Shown: one piece after another, positions 9,108 to 16,379 of the stretch
Layout of the letters: each line of letters begins with the position of its first letter
Position numbering within the stretch: the stretch's first letter is position 1
Assembly: GCF_000717025.1 (NCBI RefSeq)
Contig: NZ_JNXG01000007.1
Location: 186,001-250,000, forward strand
Source: Streptomyces atroolivaceus
GTDB taxonomy: Bacteria; Actinomycetota; Actinomycetes; Streptomycetales; Streptomycetaceae
Length of the DNA: 64,000 nt
Direction of reading: 5' to 3'
Made by a program: the position numbers and the translations under genes
The notes under the pieces: model-generated
Database searches by the model: none
Told to the model about the DNA's origin: nothing
Seen by the model: the letters and a program-made list of their open reading frames with translations, nothing else

Positions 9108-9908
9108 ATGAGCGGCGTACCGGACATCGAGGTACCGGCGGACGGAATCGACACCACCACGCCCCACTCGGCACGGGTCTGGAACTACTGGCTGGGCGGC
9201 AAGGACAACTACGAGGTGGACCGTCGGCTGGGCGCGACGATGGAGCAGCTCTACCCCCAGATCATCGATATCGCCCGTGCCTCCCGGCGCTTTCAGGCAC
9301 GGGCGGTGCGCTATCTGGCCGAGGAGGCCGGGGTTCGGCAGTTCCTCGATCTGGGCACCGGCCTGCCGACCGCGCACGCGACCCACGAGGTGGCCCAGGC
9401 CGTCGCCCCCGAGGCACGCGTCGTGTACGTGGACCACGACCCGATCGTGCTCGCCCACGCTCGCGCCCTGCTGACCAGCAGCCCTGAAGGCGCCACGGAC
9501 TATGTGCACGCCGATCTGCGGGACACCGGGACCGTGTTGCGGGAGGCCGCCAGAACACTGGACCTGCGGCAACCAGTGGCACTGATGGTGCTGTCCACCC
9601 TGGGGCATGTCGCCGACCCGGTCGAGGCCGCCGCTCTCCTGCGCCGCTATCTCGACGCCGTCCCCTCCGGAAGCTTCCTGATGCTCTGCGACACCATCGA
9701 GACGGAGGAGACCCTGGCAGCCTCCGACGAGTACGCCGATGGTGGCGCCATGCCGTACATCTCGCGCCCCAAGGAGATCGTGCGTTCCTTCGCGGACGGG
9801 CTCGATCTCGTCGCGCCCGGGTTCGGTTCGATCAGCTTGTGGCGGCCCGAGGAGCCTGCGGCCGGTGAGCCGGTGGACCAGTGGGGCTTCGTGGCCGTGA
9901 AGCCATGA
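9108..9908 (+). CDS. SAM-dependent methyltransferase, DUF574 type
   Basis: A 266-residue protein of the actinobacterial DUF574/Methyltransf_19 family, recognised by the opening TTPHSARVWNYWLGGKDNYEVDR. The methyltransferase motif I is FLDLGTGLPT at about 75-84, followed by VVYVDHDPIVLAHARALL. Members are numerous in Streptomyces and their substrates are largely unknown. ATG 9108 with CGGGGAGTGCCC before it is preferred; the frame continues upstream to 9057 without family similarity. It is followed by the repeat tract rather than a clear terminator. Confidence 0.88.
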   Translation: MSGVPDIEVPADGIDTTTPHSARVWNYWLGGKDNYEVDRRLGATMEQLYPQIIDIARASRRFQARAVRYLAEEAGVRQFLDLGTGLPTAHATHEVAQAVAPEARVVYVDHDPIVLAHARALLTSSPEGATDYVHADLRDTGTVLREAARTLDLRQPVALMVLSTLGHVADPVEAAALLRRYLDAVPSGSFLMLCDTIETEETLAASDEYADGGAMPYISRPKEIVRSFADGLDLVAPGFGSISLWRPEEPAAGEPVDQWGFVAVKP

Positions 9909-9948
9909 GGGTCGGCTGCCCGGCCACCGGTCACAGGGCAACCGACTG

Positions 9949-10074
9949 CGAGGCGGCCGAGTGCCGGACGGCGGACTGCCGGACGGCCGAGTGCCGGACG
10001 GCCGAGTGCCGGACGGTGGACTGCCGGACGGCCGAGTGCCGGACGGCGGACTGCCGGACGAGCGACTGCCGGGC
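9949..10074. repeat. 15-bp tandem minisatellite
   Basis: About eight imperfect copies of a 15-bp unit, CCGGACGGCCGAGTG alternating with CCGGACGGCGGACTG, lie between the methyltransferase stop and purB. Because the period is a multiple of three, every frame stays open: one reads as pentapeptide repeats AECRT/ADCRT and another as PDGRV/PDGGL. Neither has a credible start or ribosome site, so I treat it as non-coding. Copy number probably varies between strains. Confidence 0.8.
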
Positions 10075-10111
10075 AGGGCCTTCGTAGGAAGCCACATAGC
10101 GGCCCGCGGCG

Positions 10112-10138
10112 TGGACCTGCACAAACCGCCAGTAGAAT
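10112..10138 (+). promoter_or_regulatory. Putative purB promoter (leaderless)
   Basis: TAGAAT at 10133-10138 matches the streptomycete -10 consensus, with a weak TGGACC -35 candidate at 10112-10117. The purB GTG begins 9 bp after the -10, so the transcript probably starts at or next to the start codon. No Shine-Dalgarno sequence is visible. Confidence 0.5.
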
Positions 10139-10146
10139 CAGGACAC

Positions 10147-11589
10147 GTGACTGCTGTGTCTGCGAAGCCTCGCATCCCCAATGTCCTGGCCGGCCGCTAT
10201 GCCTCCACGGAGCTGGCCGTCCTCTGGTCCCCCGAGCAGAAGGTGAAGCTGGAACGTCAGCTGTGGTTGGCGGTGCTGCGCGCTCAGAAGGACCTCGGGA
10301 TCGAGGTGCCCGACGCCGCGCCGGCGGACTACGAGCGAGTGATCGACCAGGTCGACCTCGCCTCCATCGCCGAGCGCGAGAAGGTCACCCGACACGACGT
10401 GAAGGCCAGGATCGAGGAGTTCAACGCTCTCGCCGGCCATGAGCAGGTCCACAAGGGCATGACCTCGCGGGACCTCACCGAGAACGTCGAGCAGCTGCAG
10501 ATCCGGCTTTCCCTGGAACTGATGCGCGACCGCACCGTGGCGGTGCTGGCGCGACTGGGCAAGCTCTCGGCGGAGTACGGCGAGCTGGTCATCGCCGGCC
10601 GTTCACACAACGTCGCGGCGCAGGCGACGACGCTCGGCAAGCGCTTCGCGACCGCCGCGGACGAGCTGCTGGTGGCGTACGGACGGCTGGAGGACCTGCT
10701 GGGCCGTTACCCGCTGCGCGGCATCAAGGGGCCCGTCGGCACGGCGCAGGACATGCTCGACCTGCTCGGCGGCGACGCGGGCAAGCTCGCCGACCTGGAG
10801 CAGCGCATCGCCGGACACCTCGGCTTCGCGCACGCCTTCACCTCGGTCGGCCAGGTCTACCCCCGCTCCCTCGACTACGACGTCGTGACCGCGCTGGTGC
10901 AGCTGGCCGCCGCGCCCTCGTCGGTCGCGAAGACCATCCGGCTGATGGCCGGACACGAGCTGGTGACCGAGGGCTTCAAGCCGGGCCAGGTCGGCTCGTC
11001 GGCGATGCCGCACAAGATGAACACCCGCTCCTGCGAGCGCGTCAACGGCCTGATGGTCATCCTGCGCGGATACGCGTCGATGACGGGGGAGCTGGCGGGT
11101 GACCAGTGGAACGAGGGCGATGTCTCCTGCTCAGTGGTCCGCCGGGTCGCACTGCCGGACGCCTTCTTCGCTTTCGACGGCCTGCTGGAGACCTTCCTCA
11201 CCGTGCTCGACGAGTTCGGCGCGTTCCCTGCGGTCGTCGCACGTGAGCTGGACCGCTACCTCCCCTTCCTGGCCACGACCAAGGTGCTGATGGGATCGGT
11301 GCGGGCCGGGGTAGGCCGCGAGGTCGCGCACGAGGCCATCAAGGAGCACGCGGTCGCTTCTGCACTCGCCATGCGGGAGCAGGGTGCGGAGCGCAACGAG
11401 CTGCTGGACAAGCTGGCCGCCGACGAGCGGATCCCGCTGGGGCGGGGGGAGCTCGATGCCCTGATGGCGGACAAGCTCTCGTTCACGGGTGCGGCGGGCG
11501 ACCAGGTCACGGCTCTGGTGTCGAGGATCGAGGAGATCGCCAAGCAGCACCCGGCAGCAGCCGCGTACACCCCCGGCTCCATCCTCTGA
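10147..11589 (+). CDS. purB: Adenylosuccinate lyase PurB
   Basis: Cleaves SAICAR in IMP synthesis and adenylosuccinate in AMP synthesis, releasing fumarate. The 480-residue length fits the family. The fumarase/aspartase superfamily signature GSSAMPHKMNTRSCERVNGL is near residue 285 and includes the catalytic serine loop. Other conserved blocks are KGMTSRDLTENVEQ and HNVAAQATTLGKRFA. The start is the GTG at 10147 (VTAVSAKPRIPNVLAGRYAS); the frame is open upstream only because of the 15-bp repeat. Likely leaderless. mug follows after 25 bp and may be cotranscribed. Confidence 0.96.
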   Translation: MTAVSAKPRIPNVLAGRYASTELAVLWSPEQKVKLERQLWLAVLRAQKDLGIEVPDAAPADYERVIDQVDLASIAEREKVTRHDVKARIEEFNALAGHEQVHKGMTSRDLTENVEQLQIRLSLELMRDRTVAVLARLGKLSAEYGELVIAGRSHNVAAQATTLGKRFATAADELLVAYGRLEDLLGRYPLRGIKGPVGTAQDMLDLLGGDAGKLADLEQRIAGHLGFAHAFTSVGQVYPRSLDYDVVTALVQLAAAPSSVAKTIRLMAGHELVTEGFKPGQVGSSAMPHKMNTRSCERVNGLMVILRGYASMTGELAGDQWNEGDVSCSVVRRVALPDAFFAFDGLLETFLTVLDEFGAFPAVVARELDRYLPFLATTKVLMGSVRAGVGREVAHEAIKEHAVASALAMREQGAERNELLDKLAADERIPLGRGELDALMADKLSFTGAAGDQVTALVSRIEEIAKQHPAAAAYTPGSIL

Positions 11590-11614
11590 CGGCCGGCTCC
11601 GCGCCCTCTGACGA

Positions 11615-12157
11615 ATGAGCCCCGAGGAACTCCTGGCGGCCCGCGATCGCGTCGTGCCCGACGTGGTCGCGGGCGGTCTCCGCGTGCTGTTCTGCGGAAT
11701 CAACCCGAGTCTCATGACTGCTGCTACGGGGCACCACTTCGCCCACCCGGGCAATCGGTTCTGGCCCGTGCTGCATCGGTCCGGCTTCACACCCAGACAG
11801 CTGAAACCGTCGGAACAGGATCAGCTGCCGGGGTACGGCCTGGGCATCACCAATGTGGTGGCGAGGGCCACGGCGCGGGCGGACGAGCTCGACACCGAGG
11901 AGTTCCGTGAGGGCGGAAGGATTCTGTCGGCCAAGGTGGAGGAGTTGGGTCCCCGATGGCTGGCCGTCGTCGGTGTCACGGCCTACCGCACGGCTTTCGG
12001 TGATCGCCGAGCGCGGATCGGCCCCCAGGAGCGGACGATCGGCGGCGCGCGGGTCTGGGCGCTGCCCAACCCGAGCGGACTCAACGCCCACTGGACGGTG
12101 AGCACCATGGCCGAGGAGTACGCCCGCCTGTTGGCGGCGGTTACCCCGGGCCGGTAA
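11615..12157 (+). CDS. mug: Mismatch-specific DNA glycosylase (G:U/G:T)
   Basis: Uracil-DNA-glycosylase superfamily member, Mug/TDG branch, which removes uracil or thymine mispaired with guanine. The catalytic motif 1 is LFCGINPSL at about residues 27-35, where N replaces the aspartate of Ung enzymes, as usual in this branch. HHFAHPGNRFWPVLH follows, and motif 2 is LPNPSGLNAHW at about 149-159. The 180-residue length is normal. Its TAA stop lies inside the left arm of a terminator shared with the convergent cyclase gene. Confidence 0.93.
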   Translation: MSPEELLAARDRVVPDVVAGGLRVLFCGINPSLMTAATGHHFAHPGNRFWPVLHRSGFTPRQLKPSEQDQLPGYGLGITNVVARATARADELDTEEFREGGRILSAKVEELGPRWLAVVGVTAYRTAFGDRRARIGPQERTIGGARVWALPNPSGLNAHWTVSTMAEEYARLLAAVTPGR

Positions 12158-12187
12158 CGCTCCGGGGCACCGCCTCGGAGCGTTACC
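12153..12187. terminator. Bidirectional terminator between mug and the cyclase gene
   Basis: A perfect 12-bp stem, GGTAACGCTCCG with CGGAGCGTTACC, around an 11-nt loop. The left arm overlaps the mug stop codon and the right arm ends 1 bp before the 3' end of the convergent cyclase gene, so one hairpin serves both transcripts. Confidence 0.85.
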
Positions 12188-12188
12188 G

Positions 12189-13325
12189 TCACCCGTTGCG
12201 CCCCCCTCTACGAGGCGGCCGGCCGACGCGCCGAACCGGCCTCAGCAGCACCGGACGCAGCCTGCTGTACCCGCGCACCGACACCGGGCGGAGCACCTTG
12301 AGTTCGTAGGCCGCCATTCCCGCCAGTTCGCCGGCGAAGGCCGTGTTGACCAGAACGGTGTCGGGTCGGGCCACCGCTGTGAGCCTGGCCGCGACGTTCA
12401 CCGCCGCCCCGTAGACGTCGCCGAAGCGGCCGAGGACGGCACCGTGGGCGAGTCCCGTCCGCACCTGCGGCAGTGCCTGTTCCGCCTCGACGCGGGCGGT
12501 GAGCTCCAAGGCGATGTCAGCGGCCCCCGACGCCGACTCGCACACGAAGAGCACCTCGTCACCGATGGTCTTCACCACCCTGCCCCGGCCTTCGGCGACC
12601 ACGTCACCGGTCAGGCTCTCGAACCGGTCGAGCACTCCGGCCAGTTCGGCGCTGTCGAGTCCACGGGTCATCCTCGTGTAGCCGACCATGTCGGTGAATC
12701 CCACCGCGCGGTCGCGGACGTCAGCACCGTCGCCGGGTGGCACGGGCCTGCCCGCCGCTGCGGCCGTCGGCTCGCCCCCCGACGCAGGAGGCCCTTCTCC
12801 CCGCCCGACGAGCACGTCCTCCTCCGCCTTGCCGAGCACCTGTCCGGTGTATGCCGCCAGGTGCCGACGCCACACGTGCCGCTGTAAGAGCTCCATCTCC
12901 ATCAGCAGTGCCGCCGCGTGGTCCATCAACTCCTCTCCGCCCGAGGGGGCACCCGAGTCACGGTTCATCCAGGTCCAGAGGGTGTGCACCTGCCATTCGG
13001 CGAGCCGGGACAGATGGTGCCCCAGAGCGCGGGCCATCATCGTCTCGCTCTCCTCGGTGATGAGCCCGGCCTCGATGAGCCGCTCCCCCGCGCGCAGCGC
13101 GTCGACGTCGGCATCGGTGAAGACCCTTGCGTCGTCGTCGACCATCGGAAACCCGAGCGCACGCCAGATCTGCACGGTCCGCTCGGACCCCACTCCGGAC
13201 CGCTCGGCGACGTCCCCTCTCGTCCAGATGCGGCCGCCCCCGAGCAGCACCTCCTCGATGGCCCGGCGCAGGTCGTCGACGCCGGACGGGACCGCTGGTT
13301 CCTCCGCCGGTTCTGCCGCACTCAT
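12189..13325 (-). CDS. Class III adenylate/guanylate cyclase with N-terminal regulatory domain
   Basis: A 378-residue protein. Residues ~10-170 match the adenylate cyclase regulatory domain of mycobacterial Rv1264-type enzymes (WTRGDVAERSGVG then WRALGFPMVDDDARVFTDADVDAL), known there for pH-dependent autoinhibition. After a Gly/Pro-rich linker, the catalytic domain (about 215-345) has both metal-binding aspartates (VGFTDMVGYTRMT and KTIGDEVLF) and the GDVYGAAVNVAARLT segment with the transition-state Asn and Arg, so it looks active. The last ~25 residues are very basic. ATG at 13325 overlaps the usp stop (ATGA); an in-frame extension to 13451 runs inside usp and is rejected. Confidence 0.9.
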   Translation of the reverse strand: MSAAEPAEEPAVPSGVDDLRRAIEEVLLGGGRIWTRGDVAERSGVGSERTVQIWRALGFPMVDDDARVFTDADVDALRAGERLIEAGLITEESETMMARALGHHLSRLAEWQVHTLWTWMNRDSGAPSGGEELMDHAAALLMEMELLQRHVWRRHLAAYTGQVLGKAEEDVLVGRGEGPPASGGEPTAAAAGRPVPPGDGADVRDRAVGFTDMVGYTRMTRGLDSAELAGVLDRFESLTGDVVAEGRGRVVKTIGDEVLFVCESASGAADIALELTARVEAEQALPQVRTGLAHGAVLGRFGDVYGAAVNVAARLTAVARPDTVLVNTAFAGELAGMAAYELKVLRPVSVRGYSRLRPVLLRPVRRVGRPPRRGGRNG

Positions 13326-13771
13326 GTGGTGTGCACGATCAGCACATCGAGGTCTGCCTTTCTGGCGATGTCCGCGGGTACGGAGCCGAGGATGCGCCCG
13401 GCGAGCGAGCGCAGCCCCCGGTTCCCCACTACCAGGAGATCGGCCGAGCACTCCCGCGCGACGCGTACGAGTGCGGCAACCGGTTCGTCCTGCACCGCGA
13501 CCGACCGCACGTTCGCCGCACCCTGCGCGCGGGCCCGGTCCCTGGCGGTACGCAGGGTGTCCTCGGCGGGTGCCGATCCCACCACCTGATACGCCTCGAC
13601 CCCCAACTGGTCTTGCGCCAGGGCGAGCTCAGGCCCGCGCATCGGCAGGTACGCGCAGGCAATCACGAGTTCGGCCCCGCAGACGGCGGCGAGTCGGGCC
13701 GCGCCCTCGACCGCTGCGAACGACGACTCCGAGCCGTCGGTGCCGACCATGACAGTCCGGTAGGCGACCAA
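13322..13771 (-). CDS. Universal stress protein, single UspA domain
   Basis: A 149-residue UspA protein. It begins VAYRTVMVGTDGSESSFAAVEGAARLA and has the ATP-binding type G-2x-G-9x-G-(S/T) segment: VVGNRGLRSLAGRILGSVPADI. Such proteins bind ATP and act in stress or dormancy responses. The start is TTG at 13771, supported by the strong ribosome site AAGGAGG ending about 5 bp upstream; an internal ATG (MVGTDG) would cut the first strand. Its stop overlaps the cyclase ATG, so an ATP-binding stress protein and a cyclic-nucleotide cyclase are translated together. Confidence 0.9.
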   Translation of the reverse strand: MVAYRTVMVGTDGSESSFAAVEGAARLAAVCGAELVIACAYLPMRGPELALAQDQLGVEAYQVVGSAPAEDTLRTARDRARAQGAANVRSVAVQDEPVAALVRVARECSADLLVVGNRGLRSLAGRILGSVPADIARKADLDVLIVHTT

Positions 13772-13789
13772 GACAACCTCCTTACCAGA

Positions 13790-13812
13790 GAGTAAACTTA
13801 CTCCGGAGTAAG
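13790..13812. promoter_or_regulatory. Alternating GAGTAA/TTACTC half-sites upstream of usp-cyclase
   Basis: Two overlapping perfect palindromes: GAGTAA-AC-TTACTC (13790-13803) and CTTACTCCGGAGTAAG (13797-13812). They form three regularly spaced half-sites right before the usp ribosome site. The layout suits one or two dimers of a TetR-type repressor or a similar regulator. A related site, TTACT-N4-AGTAG, precedes the thioesterase gene at 43153-43166. Confidence 0.7.
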
Positions 13813-14024
13813 ATAAGGGCGGCGAGCCCGCCGGGCAAGAGGGGGTGGCCCCGCAGGGGCGGGCACACCACGCCCACGGTGCCAGCGGCCGGTCCGTTCC
13901 GTAGGGCCGGGGGTGCCGTCGATCGGGCAGGCGACTCTGCCCTCGAGGACTTCACTCTGCCTCAGGCACAGAAGGCGTCGCCGGCGCCGTGGGCCTCCTC
14001 GACCGGGGCACGACAGCCTCGACG
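13813..14024. other. Intergenic region upstream of the usp operon
   Basis: About 210 bp. No protein-like frame or strong hairpin is seen. It should carry the usp promoter and the 3' flank of the next minus-strand gene. Confidence 0.4.
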
Positions 14025-14462
14025 TCAGGGCGGGTCGACCACGGTGACCAGAACGCCCAACTCGCAGCCCGGCCCGTCATCCTGCTGGTAGAGCACCACG
14101 GCTATCCACCGGCCCTCCTCGTGCCACAACTGGAGGTACTCACAGCTCGCGACGGGTTCGACCCAAGGTTCGGCTATCACCTCACCTGCCATCATGCGTT
14201 CCTGCGCGCTCCACAGACTGACGACCTGTGGTTCGCCCCAGCGCAGTGTGAGCAGAGTGACCAGGGCATCGTGTTCCGCCAGGCATTGCGCCCTGCGTTC
14301 CACCCGGTCCGCCTCGTCTCCCCCCTCGTGGGCGTCCTCGCCCACGAGGAGCGCCGTGTGGTAGCCAGGCCCGCTGACTCCCGCGCCCGAGGGAACGCGC
14401 TCCGGAGGGAAGCTCTTGGTGCGCATCCCGTCGATGAGGCGGAGGTGATGTGCGGTGGTCAT
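14025..14462 (-). CDS. Conserved hypothetical protein
   Basis: A 145-residue soluble protein with no motif I recognise. The N-terminal part is basic and Pro-rich (MRTKSFPPERVPSG). The C-terminal half is predicted beta-strand rich and acidic, with aromatic residues (SCEYLQLWHEEGRWIAVVLYQQDDGPGCELGVLVTVVDPP), which suggests a small compact domain. Codon use is normal for the window, so it looks like a real gene. It is isolated, with 125 bp between its start and the ABC permease gene. No function is proposed. Confidence 0.6.
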   Translation of the reverse strand: MTTAHHLRLIDGMRTKSFPPERVPSGAGVSGPGYHTALLVGEDAHEGGDEADRVERRAQCLAEHDALVTLLTLRWGEPQVVSLWSAQERMMAGEVIAEPWVEPVASCEYLQLWHEEGRWIAVVLYQQDDGPGCELGVLVTVVDPP

Positions 14463-14587
14463 ACCGTCAGTAAAGCGCTTCGCACTGACACTCGACCTCT
14501 CTGGGACATCCAGCGGTGGTCGACGGCCTGCTTCAAAACCCTTGTCCTGTCAGGTCCGCTGGAGCTGAGGCAATCACCCGCGGTTGT

Positions 14588-15331
14588 TCACGCGTCTCTG
14601 CGCCGCACCGTCCACCAGCCTGCGAGAAGGGCGACAGCGGCCCACCCCGCGGTGACGGCCAGCCCGGTCCACGGCCCTGGGCCCCCCTCGGGATTCTGGT
14701 GGAGCACCAACTGACCGGCCCGGTCCGGAAAGTACTGCGCAACACCTCCCGCCATGTCTCCCACCACGAAGGAGACGATCAGAATGAAGGGGATGAGCAG
14801 GCTGAGCACAGCCACCGCGCTGCGCAATACCGCCGTCAGTCCCGCTGCGAACAGGGCCATCAATGCCAGGTAGACGCCGCCACCGAACGCGGCTCGCAGG
14901 GTGCCTGGTTCCCCAAGCCGGACCGCATACTCACCCATGAACAGTTGCCCCACCAGAAATGTGGCGAAGCTGGTGATCAGCCCTACCATCAGGGCGAGCC
15001 CGCCGACCACTGCCATCTTCACCACGTAGAACAGGCTGCGGCTGGGGACTGCCGTGAGTGATATCCGCAGGCCTCCGTTCAGGAATTCGGAGGAGAGAGC
15101 GGTCGCGCCGAAGCTGATGGCCGCGATCTGACCGAAGTTCAGCGCGTAGAAGGCGTGGAAGAGAAGGTCGTTACCAGGGTTGTCCGCCTCTGCCTGCCCG
15201 ACGGTGGAGAAGGCGAGCACGGTGACGGAGAGGGTGACGGCAAAGACGGCTATGAGGGAGCCGGCAACAGACCGTACCGATTTGATCTTGATCCATTCGG
15301 AGTTCAGTACCGCGGTGGTCGACATGGTCAT
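14588..15331 (-). CDS. ABC-2 type transporter permease
   Basis: A 247-residue membrane protein with about six hydrophobic segments. The first follows SEWIKIKSVRS (AGSLIAVFAVTLSVTVLAF), and others are seen at VVGGLALMVGLITSFATFLV, ALMALFAAGLTAVL and LLIPFILIVSFVV. The SEW(I/L)K(I/L)xSVRS opening is typical of ABC-2 export permeases. It is transcribed from the ATPase gene 5 bp upstream and forms the membrane half of the exporter. The final segment, AVTAGWAAVALLAGWWTVRRRDA, is the usual C-terminus of these permeases. Confidence 0.9.
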   Translation of the reverse strand: MTMSTTAVLNSEWIKIKSVRSVAGSLIAVFAVTLSVTVLAFSTVGQAEADNPGNDLLFHAFYALNFGQIAAISFGATALSSEFLNGGLRISLTAVPSRSLFYVVKMAVVGGLALMVGLITSFATFLVGQLFMGEYAVRLGEPGTLRAAFGGGVYLALMALFAAGLTAVLRSAVAVLSLLIPFILIVSFVVGDMAGGVAQYFPDRAGQLVLHQNPEGGPGPWTGLAVTAGWAAVALLAGWWTVRRRDA

Positions 15332-15336
15332 GCTGG

Positions 15337-16272
15337 TCAGGCCTCCTGGCCGGCGGTGGGGGACGACGTGGCGGCGAATTCCGTCTCGGTCGCCGTGAGA
15401 CCGAGGTAGGCCTCTTCCAGCGTGGCTTGTTTTTCGACGAGTTCGAGCAGAGGGACGCCTTCGGAGGCGGCCAGGGCACCGATCTCCTCCGCCGTGGCTC
15501 CGTGGACAGTCCAGCGGCCGTCGTCACCCCGCACCGGCTCGTGCCCCTTGCGGATCAGCGCGTCGCGCAGCCGTGTGCCATCCCTCGTCCGGAGCTGGAC
15601 GCCGGGCCGGCTCCGGGAAGCGAGGAACTCTCGCATCGGCATGTCGACAAGGAGCCTCCCCTTGCCCAGGACGATCAGGTGGTCGGCGAACGAGGAGGTC
15701 TCGTTCATCAAGTGGCTGGAGACCAGCACCGTGCGCCCCTCACAGGCCAGCTTCCGCAGGAGCTCTCGGATCCAGACGATGCCTTCCGGATCCAGCCCGT
15801 TCGACGGCTCGTCCAGCATCACCACCTCCGGATCACCGAGAAGCGCCGCGGCGATACCGAGCCGCTGCCGCATCCCGAGCGAGAACGTCTTGATCCGCCT
15901 CCGGCCGACAGAGCCCAGACCGACCTCCATGAGCACCTCTTCGACCCTGCTGCCCGCTATACCGTTACTGGTGGCGAGGGCGAGCAGGTGATTGCGTGCG
16001 GTGCGCGAGCCGTGTGCCGCCTGGGCGTCGAGCAGTGCGCCGACCCGGCGCAGCGGATTGCCCAGCGAGGCGTAGGGCTGTCCACCGATCGTGGCGGAGC
16101 CGCCGGTCGCCCGGTCCAGACCGAGGACCAGGCGCATGGTCGTCGACTTGCCCGCACCGTTGGGCCCGAGGAAGCCGGTCACCCGGCCCGGTCGTACGCT
16201 GAACGTGAGATGGTCCACGGCACGGGCGGTGCCGTAGTCCTTGGTGATGTCATGCACGTCGATGCTGGTCAT
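15337..16272 (-). CDS. ABC transporter ATP-binding protein (drug-exporter type)
   Basis: A 311-residue ATPase. Walker A is GPNGAGKSTTMR at about 36-47, the Q-loop follows, the signature is the degenerate SLGMRQRLGIA, and Walker B with the catalytic glutamate is VVMLDEPSNGLDPEGIVW. The switch histidine is in VSSHLMNE. The long C-terminal part (about 220-311) is typical of ATPases paired with ABC-2 permeases in antibiotic self-resistance or lantibiotic immunity. ATG 16272 (MTSIDVHDITKDYG) is chosen over the frame opening at 16398. It lies 107 bp from the divergent sensor kinase, which probably controls it. Confidence 0.93.
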   Translation of the reverse strand: MTSIDVHDITKDYGTARAVDHLTFSVRPGRVTGFLGPNGAGKSTTMRLVLGLDRATGGSATIGGQPYASLGNPLRRVGALLDAQAAHGSRTARNHLLALATSNGIAGSRVEEVLMEVGLGSVGRRRIKTFSLGMRQRLGIAAALLGDPEVVMLDEPSNGLDPEGIVWIRELLRKLACEGRTVLVSSHLMNETSSFADHLIVLGKGRLLVDMPMREFLASRSRPGVQLRTRDGTRLRDALIRKGHEPVRGDDGRWTVHGATAEEIGALAASEGVPLLELVEKQATLEEAYLGLTATETEFAATSSPTAGQEA

Positions 16273-16379
16273 GACTCCAGACTGGCCCTCGGCTCCGGCC
16301 CCTGGCCTCCCCCGCCCGGGTGGATCGTCTCCCTCTCCCGGGGGAGTCGCCGCCCGGCCTGCCCTGGCACGATTGCCGC
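16273..16379. promoter_or_regulatory. Divergent promoter region, exporter versus two-component system
   Basis: 107 bp between the ATPase ATG and the kinase ATG must hold promoters for both operons. I could not point to a convincing palindrome or -10/-35 pair. Confidence 0.4.

Noticed and set aside
9881..10087. Possible pentapeptide-repeat protein (AECRT/ADCRT units)
   Set aside because: It is created by the 15-bp DNA repeat in one of several open frames. It lacks a ribosome site, overlaps the methyltransferase end, and the units lack the central Leu/Phe of the real family.
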